A stretch of DNA of 64,000 nucleotides from Psychrobacter luti (GCF_014192115.1 NZ_JACHXL010000003.1:62001-126000); one strand, 5' to 3'; shown: positions 18,764 to 27,931, counted from the stretch's first letter. The notes: a model not told the origin generated them from the letters alone. Translations and numbers: made by a program.

Positions 18764-19546
18764 ATGGCAAATATGATGGATGACGATAGCACCCAGACGC
18801 TATTACTGATTGCAGTCTTTGCACTGGCATCATTGCTTCACGGCATTAGCGGACTGGGTGTGACGTTAGTAACCACCACCGCGCTTGCCAGTATCTATCC
18901 GTTACCCCATGCTATCGTTCTAGTGATTTTTCCCTCATTGTTACTTAATGCCATGACTTGGCTAGCGGGTGGCGGGCGTACTATTTGGCAAAATTTCATC
19001 TACTATGGCAGACGCTATTGGTTGCTTGCGTTAACCAGCCTGCTGGGGAGTATGCTTGGTGCAAAGCTACTGCTATGGGTAGATAGCGCTTATATCTTGT
19101 TGGTATTGGCAGCGGTTATTGGCTTTTATGTCGTTAGTAGCTCACTCGGTAAGCAAATCCGTCTGCCTAATACCAAGCCTGTACTGATTATCGTTGGTCT
19201 TAGTGCTGGCATTATTGGCGGTGCGACCAATGCCATGTCGACCATATTAATGATGTATTTATTGTCCGCAAGTGACGATAAGCATACCATCGCCAAAGTC
19301 GGCAACATGTGTTATTTCTTGGGTAAAATCGCCCAAATTATCGTCTTGCGTGAGCCTATTATGGCGCTAAGTAATAGTGAATGGCAGCTGATTACTATAC
19401 TTAGTGTCATGTCTATCGCCGCGCTGTTAGTTGGTATTCGCTTGCGCCGCTACTTGCCACAAGCACGCTTTCGCCAGCTTATTTTATTGATTCTTACGGT
19501 GCTAGGTATTCGTGTCGGCTGGCAGGGAATAACGGCATTGCTATAA
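18764..19546 (+). CDS. TauE/SafE (TSUP) family membrane protein
   Basis: A 260-residue, roughly eight-helix membrane protein. The family half-repeats are visible as ASLLHGISGLGVTLVTTTAL near residue 20 and GLSAGIIGGATNAMSTILMMYLL in the second half. It is a predicted exporter or importer of small anions, with unknown substrate. It diverges strongly from the TSUP protein at 10518-11273. The N-terminus has several close Met codons and no strong Shine-Dalgarno, so the start is uncertain by a few residues. It starts 52 bases after coaBC and may be co-transcribed. Confidence 0.8.
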   Translation: MANMMDDDSTQTLLLIAVFALASLLHGISGLGVTLVTTTALASIYPLPHAIVLVIFPSLLLNAMTWLAGGGRTIWQNFIYYGRRYWLLALTSLLGSMLGAKLLLWVDSAYILLVLAAVIGFYVVSSSLGKQIRLPNTKPVLIIVGLSAGIIGGATNAMSTILMMYLLSASDDKHTIAKVGNMCYFLGKIAQIIVLREPIMALSNSEWQLITILSVMSIAALLVGIRLRRYLPQARFRQLILLILTVLGIRVGWQGITALL

Positions 19547-19565
19547 ACTGAGCAATTAAATAAAT

Positions 19566-19772
19566 TTACCGATTGAATAAATTTAACAGTATGGTAGCGA
19601 CGATACTGATGATAATCATTGTGACGACTGGAAAATAAACCCGTGTATTGCCTGAGGTGTGTTTGATATCGCCTGGCATATTACCTATCCATGAAAATGC
19701 ATTTGGAAATAGCAGCCAAATAACGCCGATAACAACCAGCAAAATCCCTATACCTATCAATATTTTTGCCAT
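19566..19772 (-). CDS. DUF2905 family small membrane protein
   Basis: A 68-residue protein with two transmembrane helices (about residues 4-24 and 47-66). They are joined by the conserved loop GNMPGDIKHTSGNTRVYFP, which matches the family pattern G-x-L/M-PGDI-x-x-x-x-GN-x-x-x-YFP. The family occurs widely in bacteria with no known function. GTGGAG lies before the ATG. Confidence 0.88.
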   Translation of the reverse strand: MAKILIGIGILLVVIGVIWLLFPNAFSWIGNMPGDIKHTSGNTRVYFPVVTMIIISIVATILLNLFNR

Positions 19773-19828
19773 TTAAACTCCACTAAGCTCATTATGTTGC
19801 TTGGTCGCGCCTGTTTCTAAGTTGCACA

Positions 19829-20746
19829 TTACTCAATCAATTCTGAAAAAAACAGCTGTTGTGCCAAACGAAAAGTATTACAGTGCGCTTCGATCACATC
19901 TTCGATATCTTCTGAATAGCCGCCTCCCATAACGATAGCTACGGGAATATTTGCCGCTTTAGCTTGTTGTAGGACAAACTCATCACGCGCTTTACAACCT
20001 TCTATCGTCAGACTAAGTTTGCCCAATTTATCGGTTGCTAACACATCGACGGCGGATTGATAAAATATCATATCCGGCGCAAATTTATTGATTAAGCGCG
20101 GCAGCGTAACCTCTAATATCTGTAAGTATTCTGCATCACCCGTATCATTATCTAGCTCAATATCTAAGTCTGATAGTTGTTTACGAAATGGATAATTCTT
20201 CGCGCCATGCATACTAAAGACAAAAACGCGCGGCTCATCCGCCATAATACTTGCATTGCCGTTACCTTGATGAACGTCCAAATCAACTATTAAAATTCTT
20301 TGCACCTGTCCACGATTTAATAATAAATTGCTGGCGATACAAACATCATTAAAAACGCAAAATCCCTCACCATGATCGGCAAAGGCATGATGAGTGCCGC
20401 CCGCGACGTTCATCGCCACGCCATATTGCTGCGCATATAACGCACATTCATAAGTGGCATGGGCAATATAACGACCGCGCTCTACCAGCTCTGATGTCAT
20501 CTCAAAGCCAATGGCGCGCGCTTCTTTGCGTGGTAAGGTCTGGGTTTTAAGCTGCTGCCAATAGTCCGCTGTATGCGTGGTTAAAATTTCCTCTTCACTT
20601 AGACGTTTCGGAGCAAAAAAATTCTCGGTAGTGATAGTTCCTTCAGCCAATAAGCGCTCAGGAATCATGGTGTATTTTTGCATGGGAAAGCGGTGCTTTT
20701 CGGGTACGGAATAACGAAAAATGTCAGAGTAAGCAATTTTTAGCAT
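19829..20746 (-). CDS. histone deacetylase-family hydrolase (acetoin-utilisation/acetylpolyamine type)
   Basis: A 305-residue arginase/deacetylase-fold protein. Catalytic features: the His pair H119-H120 in AGGTHHAF, zinc ligands D157 and H159 in DLDVHQGNG, the third ligand D233 in QSAVDVLATDKLG, and the transition-state Tyr276 in GGGYS. Bacterial members deacetylate small acetyl-amides or acetyl-lysine; this short form is most like those annotated acetoin-utilisation or histone-deacetylase superfamily. The substrate is unknown. No good ribosome site precedes the ATG at 20746, so an internal start (Met22 or Met27) is possible but would trim the conserved N-terminus. Confidence 0.88.
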   Translation of the reverse strand: MLKIAYSDIFRYSVPEKHRFPMQKYTMIPERLLAEGTITTENFFAPKRLSEEEILTTHTADYWQQLKTQTLPRKEARAIGFEMTSELVERGRYIAHATYECALYAQQYGVAMNVAGGTHHAFADHGEGFCVFNDVCIASNLLLNRGQVQRILIVDLDVHQGNGNASIMADEPRVFVFSMHGAKNYPFRKQLSDLDIELDNDTGDAEYLQILEVTLPRLINKFAPDMIFYQSAVDVLATDKLGKLSLTIEGCKARDEFVLQQAKAANIPVAIVMGGGYSEDIEDVIEAHCNTFRLAQQLFFSELIE

Positions 20747-20862
20747 AGTATTAATGTATGTCTTTTTAAAAGTGATTTAAGGATAGACAGGTTTAAGAAT
20801 TTTGAAAGTAGGGTATTGGTGAGAAATTGTAAAAGCAGAAGATATCTGTTTTGCATAATTGA

Positions 20863-21864
20863 TTATTGAACAAATTGCGTGGGTAAAAAAAAGGTTCGCG
20901 CATCCTCTTGCTGATGTAGCGTCATCAGTAAGTCTTGCAACTCTGCAGCAGGATTTTGATTATTGACCAAGTCACTAAATATCTCGTAAGTAACCGTGGT
21001 CATGGCGATGACGCTTTGTAGTAAATGCTCAATGGTATTTTCATCCATACCGACCGCTTCGACATCGATGGCATTTTTGTAGCGTATCTCGCCATCATTG
21101 ATATCCATCTCAAGATTGCCAATCAGCATGTCGTAATTGATTTGGGTAATCAGTAGCATGGCGGCGCTTTGGTGGCTTTCGGGGATCAGAAACGGCAAAA
21201 TACCATAGACTGCTAGCAAGTTGTTTTTTTCTTGCACACGAAATAGATAGCCACAATCGAGCTTTTTATTGCGCATTCTCAGAGATAAATGGTGTGATTG
21301 CTGGATGTCACTGTTTTTATTGCCACTGGCTCTAGGTCGATAATGGTTATAGTGCCATTGTTGCTCATCAAAATACTGCTTAAGATAATTGACAATCGGG
21401 GTGTCATCATCACTATTTTGCTTTGTCATACCTTCGATATCATTATCAAAATAAGCGTCAGTACCAGTACCAGTACCAGTATCAGTATCAGTGCTGCTAT
21501 CTAACCGACTATCAATGTTGCTACTAAGGCTGTTATAAATGACGTCATCGGGACTGTTATCAAAGCTGTGGTTTACGTTATGATTTAAACTATAATTTAA
21601 GTCAGGGTTAGAGCCGCTGCCATCCGTATCATCGTTGTCATTATCATTATCGTCACTGTCTTTAGGACGAGATTTAATACTATCACTCTCATCTTTTGAA
21701 GGCTGAGAGTTATTCTTATCCTGTTTTGTTAAGTCTAAATCCGCACCCACATCCACATCTAAGTCTTGAGCTACCTTGATATCATCAATGACAGCCTGCA
21801 CAGCTGATATGTTGAGCAGCTGTTTAATTCTTTGCCATAAGCTGAGTTTAGGAGATTGGCTCAT
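20863..21864 (-). CDS. YbjN-domain protein with long disordered region
   Basis: A 333-residue protein in three parts. Residues 1-30 form a short helix (LWQRIKQLLNIS). Residues ~35-155 are disordered and rich in Asp, Asn, Ser and Thr, including an alternating Thr-Asp/Thr-Gly run encoded by a hexanucleotide repeat. The C-terminal ~170 residues form a YbjN-like domain, recognised by INYDMLIGNLEMDINDGEIR and the following amphipathic helices. YbjN proteins resemble type III secretion chaperones in fold and affect motility and stress in enterobacteria; the function here is not known. It probably shares a transcript with the gene at 21937-23055, 72 bases upstream. Confidence 0.7.
   Translation of the reverse strand: MSQSPKLSLWQRIKQLLNISAVQAVIDDIKVAQDLDVDVGADLDLTKQDKNNSQPSKDESDSIKSRPKDSDDNDNDNDDTDGSGSNPDLNYSLNHNVNHSFDNSPDDVIYNSLSSNIDSRLDSSTDTDTGTGTGTDAYFDNDIEGMTKQNSDDDTPIVNYLKQYFDEQQWHYNHYRPRASGNKNSDIQQSHHLSLRMRNKKLDCGYLFRVQEKNNLLAVYGILPFLIPESHQSAAMLLITQINYDMLIGNLEMDINDGEIRYKNAIDVEAVGMDENTIEHLLQSVIAMTTVTYEIFSDLVNNQNPAAELQDLLMTLHQQEDARTFFLPTQFVQ
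21459..21494. repeat. hexanucleotide tandem repeat (six units)
   Basis: Six consecutive 6-base units, CAGTAC x3, CAGTAT x2 and CAGTGC, lie inside the YbjN-domain gene and encode the Thr-Gly/Thr-Asp run. Because the unit is two codons, copy-number change would lengthen or shorten the linker without a frameshift. Confidence 0.85.
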
Positions 21865-21936
21865 AGATAGTAGGCTAACTAATAAAAAAGGTGAAATTTA
21901 AAAAATAAATCAAAAACCGTACGCCACAACAGCAGA

Positions 21937-23055
21937 TTAATCGGTGCCGAATACCAGTCCTGCTTTGATACTCGGCTGAGCGTAAAACGCTTGCAGCATA
22001 TCTGTTATATGCGCCGTAACCCATGAGCTTTCAATGGTGTCAGTGACAACAGGTAGCAGGGCAGTACTCAATTGCGTCATTGCCTGCTCATCGATATTTA
22101 AAATTGCTGCTATATTGGCAATGCTATCGGTATGATGGTTGGTATACCAAGTATCGACGCTCGCTGCTACAAGGCTGTGCAAATAAGGCGATAGGCGCAA
22201 ACGGTTATAGCTTTGCTGTATGCTATTTTCAATATGCTCAATGCTGCTATCGTCAGGCTCATCACGTAAATAGGTCTGGATTTCGCTAATCGGCTTATCT
22301 TTGATACGGCCCCAACCCGTTACCAATAAACGTGCAACCTCTTCATTGGATAAATGCGCTTGGGCATTGGCTTCTGCTTTATGCGCTAAATCTTTAATAT
22401 TGCGATGCAGGTACGTCTGCAATTTTTCATCAAGATTGCGATTGGTTGCTTTTTCAAACGAGCTACGTCCAAACTTCATCAGTTTGCCAGCAGGGCCCGC
22501 TTTATCTAGCGTGGATTCCATAAAATCATTGATAGCGTGATAAAGCGTTTGCGTTAATAAGTCTGCAAAGGTTTCATTGCCGACTAGTGTATGAACCAAG
22601 ATATTACGCTGCTCTTCATGACTGCCTACGTAGCTGGCTAAAAGCTCAACTTGGGAGTCATCGACCAATTCTGATAAAGGCACGTTATCATTAACGGGAT
22701 GATAAATAATAGTATGCAGAATATCGCGAATATCGCTGCGAACTACTTCGCTAACTGGCTGTTTAAGAAACCATTCATTAATAAGATGCTGCAAATCATC
22801 GCTACTGATATATTTACTCAGTGGCTGCTCGCCAAACCACTGCCAAGCCTGCATCGATAGCGGCTGGGCTTGTGAGTACAGCCATTGCCGCATAAAGGCA
22901 ACTTGCGCCTCGATTAATCTGTTTATAGTTAGCATAGGCGTGTCTGATTTTTGAGCTGGGTTTTGATTCGGTTTTTGAATATCTTTTGAAGTCTGCATAG
23001 GTTTTGAGGTCATAGTAATCGACAATTTGTTATACTGTGTGGTTGAAGTAAGCAT
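21937..23055 (-). CDS. hypothetical protein, helical, unrecognised
   Basis: I do not recognise a family. The reading frame encodes up to 372 residues. The first ~40 are polar and probably disordered or not translated; Met codons at 23013, 22998 and 22935 are alternative starts, and none has a clear Shine-Dalgarno. From LTINRLIEAQVAFMRQWLY onward the protein is almost entirely amphipathic helix, with conserved-looking segments such as LDKAGPAGKLMKFGRSSFEKA and VARLLVTGWGRIKDKPISEI. There is no signal peptide or transmembrane helix. It lies divergently 76 bases from ccmA and upstream of the YbjN-domain gene. Codon use matches its neighbours, so it looks like a genuine, lineage-restricted gene. 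Confidence 0.7.
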   Translation of the reverse strand: MLTSTTQYNKLSITMTSKPMQTSKDIQKPNQNPAQKSDTPMLTINRLIEAQVAFMRQWLYSQAQPLSMQAWQWFGEQPLSKYISSDDLQHLINEWFLKQPVSEVVRSDIRDILHTIIYHPVNDNVPLSELVDDSQVELLASYVGSHEEQRNILVHTLVGNETFADLLTQTLYHAINDFMESTLDKAGPAGKLMKFGRSSFEKATNRNLDEKLQTYLHRNIKDLAHKAEANAQAHLSNEEVARLLVTGWGRIKDKPISEIQTYLRDEPDDSSIEHIENSIQQSYNRLRLSPYLHSLVAASVDTWYTNHHTDSIANIAAILNIDEQAMTQLSTALLPVVTDTIESSWVTAHITDMLQAFYAQPSIKAGLVFGTD

Positions 23056-23131
23056 AAAGTATTATGCCATGAACCTCATCTGTGTTTGTGATGAATATTG
23101 CCTGTTGCTTAATAAATAATGAGAGGTTTGG

Positions 23132-23761
23132 ATGACAGCTCTGAATACAGCTTTACTTGCGCTCGATGAGCTGACGGTTCAGCGTGGTGAAATTCCTTTA
23201 TGTGAAGGGGTGACACTCAATTTGGCTGCCGGAAGTATCTGTCACTTGGTTGGTGCTAATGGTACGGGTAAAACGACGCTACTGATGCAGCTGGCGAGTT
23301 TATTGCCGGTGCTGACTGGAGAAATTGTTTATCAGGGAACAGTAAGCTTACCTGTGCAGCCTTTATATGTATCGCACCAATTGGGCATTCATCCAAACCT
23401 GACCGTAGCACAAAATCTCACTTTTTTGCTAAATTTATATGGTATTAGTCCAAGTAGCGCTGATATTGATGATGCCCTTACTTGGGTGGGATTACAAGGG
23501 TTTGAGACCATCAGCTCAAGCCATTTATCTGCTGGGCAAACGCGTCGTATTACCCTTGCACGCTTATATTTATTAACGCCTGACGTCACCCCTTTATGGC
23601 TGCTTGATGAGCCCTTTACTGCGCTTGATATCGATATGGTGGCACGCATGGAAGATAGATTGCGAGAATTTGCCACTGCTGGCGGTGCGATATTAATGAC
23701 CAGTCACCAAGCCGTCGGCGTGGCCAATCAAGTGCTCGATTTGTCCGATTATATGGTGTAA
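23132..23761 (+). CDS. ccmA: haem exporter ATP-binding protein CcmA
   Basis: A 209-residue ABC ATPase of cytochrome c maturation system I. It works with CcmB, CcmC and CcmD to release haem-loaded CcmE. Walker A is GANGTGKTT (41-49), the signature is LSAGQ (132-136), Walker B is WLLDEP (156-161, catalytic E160), and the switch His is in TSHQ. GAGAGG precedes the ATG. It is the first gene of the cluster and divergent from the hypothetical gene on its left. Confidence 0.95.
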   Translation: MTALNTALLALDELTVQRGEIPLCEGVTLNLAAGSICHLVGANGTGKTTLLMQLASLLPVLTGEIVYQGTVSLPVQPLYVSHQLGIHPNLTVAQNLTFLLNLYGISPSSADIDDALTWVGLQGFETISSSHLSAGQTRRITLARLYLLTPDVTPLWLLDEPFTALDIDMVARMEDRLREFATAGGAILMTSHQAVGVANQVLDLSDYMV

Positions 23762-23807
23762 ATACTATCAATATAAGTGCGACAAGTATCAGTGGAAGAG
23801 CGAATAA

Positions 23808-24545
23808 ATGACAGAGTCAGATACTCCAGTACAAAACGTGAATAAAAACTCAAATGCGAACTTAGCAATACCGCGCTGTATCAGTTTTATGCAGCTATGG
23901 CGGCGTGAATGGCAGGTCAAGCAGCAAGGAGCGGTACAGTGGTTATATCCTCTGGTATTGTTTTTAGTGATTATTACCTTGTTTCCGCTAGCGGTTGGTA
24001 GTGAGCCTGCTTTATTGCAGCGCCTTGGGGTGTCCGCGGTTTGGATAGCGGCTCTGTTGTCACTGGTAATGGGCGTTGATGGTTTGTTTAAGCCTGCCCT
24101 TGATAATGGTACGCTGGCGCAATTGGTCGTCGCTAAGGCGTCGCTGCCATTATGGGTGCTGATTCGGTTGGTTATTCATTGGATTTTTAGTAGTGGTATC
24201 GTGGCAACATTAAGTTTGCTAGCTGTGCCTTTATTTCAGCTTAGCTGGTTTGAGGCGTGGATATTGATGGCGTCTATTGTCGCTGGCAGTCCGATGCTGC
24301 TCATGTTGTCAGCGGTCGCCAGCAGTTTGACGTTATCACTAAAAAATGGCGCGGTGCTGGTGCCTTTGATTGCATTACCGATGCAATTGCCGGTATTGAT
24401 TTTTGCTACAGGTGCGGTTGATTTATTTGCCACCGGTCTCAATGGCTTGCCGATTTTAGCTTTATTATTGGCAGGTAGTATTATTTCGGTTTTGGTGATG
24501 CCATGGGTGATTGCAATGACGTTAAAAATGTCTTGGTTAAATTAA
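23808..24545 (+). CDS. ccmB: haem exporter permease CcmB
   Basis: A 245-residue inner-membrane subunit with about six helices, the partner of CcmA. The family-typical start is W-R-R-E-W (LWRREWQVKQQGAVQWLYPLVLFL). It is followed by the hallmark segment LLSLVMGVDGLFKPALDNGTL and the GSPMLLMLSAVASSLTLSLKNGAVLVPLI-type helices (read in two parts). The first ~25 residues are polar and extra to the core. GGAAGAG lies before the ATG, 46 bases after ccmA. Confidence 0.94.
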   Translation: MTESDTPVQNVNKNSNANLAIPRCISFMQLWRREWQVKQQGAVQWLYPLVLFLVIITLFPLAVGSEPALLQRLGVSAVWIAALLSLVMGVDGLFKPALDNGTLAQLVVAKASLPLWVLIRLVIHWIFSSGIVATLSLLAVPLFQLSWFEAWILMASIVAGSPMLLMLSAVASSLTLSLKNGAVLVPLIALPMQLPVLIFATGAVDLFATGLNGLPILALLLAGSIISVLVMPWVIAMTLKMSWLN

Positions 24546-24631
24546 AAAATCACCCAGTTTTGTATCGTGTATCCATTTTATTCGTATCGACTATATACAT
24601 TCCCTCATTAAAACCCTTTATATTAACAGCA

Positions 24632-24659
24632 TGGTGAAAACTGGCAACTTTGCTATAAT
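24632..24659 (+). promoter_or_regulatory. probable internal promoter before ccmC
   Basis: An extended -10, TGC-TATAAT (TATAAT at 24654-24659), lies in the 238-base gap between ccmB and ccmC. A weak -35 (TGGTGA, 24632-24637) sits 16 bases upstream. A second TATAAT occurs at 24751-24756 with no clear -35. Both would allow ccmCD to be expressed apart from ccmAB. Confidence 0.45.
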
Positions 24660-24783
24660 AGTTTATTAAACAAACAGTCACGTGTAGATTCTATCCAGCG
24701 TTTAACGCCAGCAAGTTAGCGGGTAGTCGTATGAATCATGCGTTTTACTCTATAATCACTAGCTGCGTAATAGGTTTATTCCC

Positions 24784-25572
24784 ATGCCCAACCTGAATAA
24801 TGTCTCATCTCCTAGCCTGTGGCAACGCATCTGGCAAGTTTTCTTGACCACGGTGGGTACCAAGGAGTTCTTTCGTATCTTTGCGCCTTGGGTTAAGTGG
24901 TTAGCGATATTAGCCGGTCTCTGTTTGCTCATCGGTAGCATTTGGGGCTTGGCTTTTGCACCGCCTGATTATTTGCAAGGTAATAGCTATCGTATTATCT
25001 TTATCCATGTACCTGCTGCCAGTCTTGCTATCTCCATTTATTTTGCTTTAGCCGTACTCGGCGTGATTTATATGGTATGGAAAATTAAGACGGCGAGCCT
25101 TGTGGCGCAGGCGCTGGCTCCGATGGGTTTTTTGCTTTGTGTCATTAGTTTATTAACCGGTTCTATTTGGGCAAAACCGACGTGGGGTACTTATTGGGTT
25201 TGGGATGCGCGCTTGACGTCTATGCTCATTTTGGCGTTTTTATATGCGGGCGTGATGGCATTGTTTGCCGCCTTTGAACATACGGCCAACCGCGGTAAAG
25301 CGGCGGCTATTTTGTCCATCGTTGGCGCTGTCAACTTGCCCATTATCAAATACTCAGTACAGTGGTGGAATACTTTGCACCAAGGTTCAACCTTTACGCT
25401 AACTGCGGCACCAAAAATGTCGGCAGATATGTGGTTGCCATTACTCTTGATGATTATTGGCAGTTATTTATTGGTCGCAACCTTGGCTATTTATCGTACC
25501 AATACCCTTATTTTATACCGTGATCAAGGTAAAGCGTGGGTCAAAGAATACGTTCGTGGACAAAGTAAATAA
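24784..25572 (+). CDS. ccmC: haem-handling protein CcmC
   Basis: A 262-residue, six-helix inner-membrane protein that loads haem onto CcmE. The tryptophan-rich WWD-type motif WGTYWVWDARLTS is at residues 134-146. The two external haem-ligand histidines are H75 (IFIHVPAAS) and H199 (WWNTLHQGS). It is slightly longer than the E. coli protein at both ends. TAGG is the only ribosome-like site before the ATG. Confidence 0.95.
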   Translation: MPNLNNVSSPSLWQRIWQVFLTTVGTKEFFRIFAPWVKWLAILAGLCLLIGSIWGLAFAPPDYLQGNSYRIIFIHVPAASLAISIYFALAVLGVIYMVWKIKTASLVAQALAPMGFLLCVISLLTGSIWAKPTWGTYWVWDARLTSMLILAFLYAGVMALFAAFEHTANRGKAAAILSIVGAVNLPIIKYSVQWWNTLHQGSTFTLTAAPKMSADMWLPLLLMIIGSYLLVATLAIYRTNTLILYRDQGKAWVKEYVRGQSK

Positions 25573-25630
25573 CCACATATAATATAACAATATAGCTATG
25601 AACAAACCAAATAACGGCTAGGGAAATATA

Positions 25631-25852
25631 ATGCAGCCTTACTTTTATAGCGTCTCTGAGTTTATCGCCATGGGTGAGCATGGTATATTTGTCTGGTCAT
25701 GCTGGGCAATTACGGTCGGCATGATGCTGATTTTTATTATCTATAGCCGCCGTCAACGGCAAGCGCTTATCAAGCAGTTAACGATTCAGCAAGCGCGTCA
25801 AGCACAGCGCGCTGCTAAAACCCCTAATCCTGCGACTAAAAAATCCTCTTAA
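25631..25852 (+). CDS. ccmD: haem exporter small subunit CcmD
   Basis: A 73-residue protein with one transmembrane helix (about residues 21-39, VWSCWAITVGMMLIFIIYS) and a basic cytoplasmic tail, the usual CcmD design. The family-typical YVWSCW-like start is seen as FVWSCW preceded by MGEHG. It helps release holo-CcmE from CcmABC. Position between ccmC and ccmE supports the call. Confidence 0.9.
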   Translation: MQPYFYSVSEFIAMGEHGIFVWSCWAITVGMMLIFIIYSRRQRQALIKQLTIQQARQAQRAAKTPNPATKKSS

Positions 25853-26091
25853 AATCCTTCTTAATATCAACTTTTTAGCTTATAAATTATTATTACCCAA
25901 TGGTAAATATATGACCTCATCAGTTGCTAGGGGGCTTATCGATTTGGGCAAAAAATGCTACCATATAGGTATTAGAAAAGTACGGTTGGAAAGGCTTATT
26001 ATCAAGTCAGTCTAATAGGAATTTCTTTAATATTTTCTGTTTTGCAAACGAGCAGTTTTGTAAAGCAGCTACTCATCAATGAGGTAGTGGT

Positions 26092-26592
26092 ATGAACGCA
26101 GTTCGTCGCAAAAAACTGATGTGGGTTATGTTTACGCTTGCAGGGGCAGCGATTGCCGTGGTGTTGGTGATTTATGCCATTGGGCAACAGACCGATTACT
26201 ACTTTGATGCCACCGCCATTGCGCAAGGTGAAGCGCCGCAGGACAAGCGTATCCGTGCTGGCGGTATGGTAGTTGCCGGTAGTGTCCAGCGTGCGCCAAA
26301 CGACCCGTTAAGCGTTGAATTTGCTATCACTGACTTTGAGTCGACCGTGCCCGTGACTTATCAAGGTATCTTGCCGGATTTATTCGCTGAAAACTCAGGC
26401 GTGGTCGCAACCGGTAAAATGCAAGGCGATACCTTTGTCGCAGGCGAAGTATTGGCCAAGCATGATGAAAATTATATGCCGCCAGAAGTGGCGAAATCGA
26501 TGAAAGAGAACAATCGTAATGGCGCGATTCCTTCTTCTGAACAATATAACCCTGCTGAAAAAGTACATGAGACCAAGACTTTGCAGCAGTAA
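26092..26592 (+). CDS. ccmE: periplasmic haem chaperone CcmE
   Basis: A 166-residue protein with an N-terminal anchor ([21 protein letters not shown]) and a periplasmic OB-fold domain. The haem-binding motif is H124-D-E-N-Y128 in [14 protein letters not shown]; His124 is the covalent haem site of the family. The C-terminal tail is flexible. GAGGTAG lies upstream. It is separated from ccmD by 239 bases. The cluster ends here with a terminator: ccmF, ccmG and ccmH are not in the window. Confidence 0.96.
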   Translation: MNAVRRKKLMWVMFTLAGAAIAVVLVIYAIGQQTDYYFDATAIAQGEAPQDKRIRAGGMVVAGSVQRAPNDPLSVEFAITDFESTVPVTYQGILPDLFAENSGVVATGKMQGDTFVAGEVLAKHDENYMPPEVAKSMKENNRNGAIPSSEQYNPAEKVHETKTLQQ

Positions 26593-26643
26593 TTACGCTG
26601 ACAATAATAATTATCAATAGTTATCGTAAAAAGTGTTAAATAT

Positions 26644-26679
26644 AAAAAAGCCAGTGATAAGATGTCGCTGGCTTTTTTT
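26644..26679. terminator. bidirectional Rho-independent terminator
   Basis: AAAAAAGCCAG and CTGGCTTTTTTT form a stem around TGATAAGATGTCG, between converging ccmE (+) and the aldo/keto reductase gene (-). Confidence 0.9.
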
Positions 26680-26708
26680 GTTGTCAGTATTCAAATAAGT
26701 ATGGTTTA

Positions 26709-27557
26709 TTAATCATCCCATTCTGGTGAATAATCCGGATGCTTAATTTTACGCCCGTCGCTACGCGCTAAGCTGCCAATTTTCTCAAGTTCATCTTCAC
26801 TGAGCGTTACCTTGACAGCATCTAAGTTACCTTGTAAGTGCTCAGGATTGGACGTTTTTGGAATCGCAATACGGTGCTTGTCGGATAAAATCCACGCCAG
26901 TGACACTTGTGCTGGGGTGATACCATGCTTATCAGCGATGTCTTTAATAATTTTATTATCAAAAACGTCTCCGCGGGCAAGCGGCGAATACGCTTCTAAT
27001 AAAACATGGTGATTGTTTAAAAAGGTCTGCAACGTTTTTTGCTTAATAAAAGGGTGAAACTCAACCTGATTGACCACAATAGGCACATTAGCATAGCGCT
27101 TGGCTTCGATGATATTGGCGATATTAAAGTTAGATACACCGATATTGCGAGTCAGCCCTTGTTTTTGTAACTCACAAAGCGCAGGGATGGTCTCGGATAA
27201 AGGCACACGATCATCAGGCCAGTGCAGCAGCAGTAAATCAACGTAATCGGTATCTAAGTTTTCTAACGAACGTTTGGCAGCCGCAATAAGCTTTTCTGGC
27301 TCAAACTTCATGTCATCAGGGAATATTTTGGTCGTTAAAAAGAATTTATCGCGAGCGACGCCTGATTGCTTAATGCCTTTTCCTACCTCTTTTTCATTAT
27401 CATAAGCTTGGGCGGTATCAATGTGCTCATAGCCCATTTTAAGACCTTGGCTGACGACATCGATACAGTCTTGTCCCGTTGATTGCCACGTACCCAGTCC
27501 GAGTACCGGAATGTTCGCTTGTCCAGCGGTGCGAATATTATAAGTTTTAGCACGCAT
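26709..27557 (-). CDS. aldo/keto reductase (2,5-diketo-D-gluconate reductase-like)
   Basis: A 282-residue NADPH-dependent oxidoreductase with the (beta/alpha)8 fold. The catalytic tetrad is D47 and Y52 (HIDTAQAY), K77 (LTTKIF) and H112 (LLLLHWPDD). Cofactor motifs include GVSNF, VVNQVEFHP and IPKTSNPEHLQGN. The start at 27557 (MRAKTYNIRT) is chosen because AAGGATAAT lies just upstream and the domain begins there; the frame stays open a further 33 codons upstream without homology. Likely role is reduction of reactive aldehydes or dicarbonyls. Confidence 0.93.
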   Translation of the reverse strand: MRAKTYNIRTAGQANIPVLGLGTWQSTGQDCIDVVSQGLKMGYEHIDTAQAYDNEKEVGKGIKQSGVARDKFFLTTKIFPDDMKFEPEKLIAAAKRSLENLDTDYVDLLLLHWPDDRVPLSETIPALCELQKQGLTRNIGVSNFNIANIIEAKRYANVPIVVNQVEFHPFIKQKTLQTFLNNHHVLLEAYSPLARGDVFDNKIIKDIADKHGITPAQVSLAWILSDKHRIAIPKTSNPEHLQGNLDAVKVTLSEDELEKIGSLARSDGRKIKHPDYSPEWDD

Positions 27558-27931
27558 ATTATTATCCTTGTTATTTGTATATTTATTAAGCTTACCCACT
27601 ATAGAAAAAAGTAGCGATAAGTGAAAGGGCAGGTGACGCTTTCCTACAAACGGCAAACAGGCTGTAACGTCATGTGTTAATTAATAAGAGGATAGGTTCT
27701 TCTCGATCAACTATTTAATGCGCTAATAAAATAGCCATTTAAGACAAGACCTATTTAGAGAAAGAAAGTTTATCGTTGCCTATATGAGAGGAGTAGAAGT
27801 GAATAAGTTTTACCTGTACTTTATACATCATGGCAATATATGTTTTATCTGTAAGGTGAGAAGAAAAGGGCTTTTTAATGCTTTAATCATAAATACTTTA
27901 ATCATGAATGATTTAATAATAAGGAGGGGGT
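27558..27931. other. 374-bp divergent intergenic region
   Basis: AT-rich region between the divergent aldo/keto reductase and MFS genes. It contains short imperfect direct repeats of TTTAATCATAAAT type at about 27880-27912 and the strong ribosome site of the MFS gene at 27921-27927. No extra gene was recognised. Confidence 0.45.

Noticed and set aside
26599..26626. AT-rich GATAAC/GATAAT-like stretch after ccmE resembling a Fur site
   Set aside because: It lies between the stop codons of converging genes, next to a terminator, where an operator has no obvious target.
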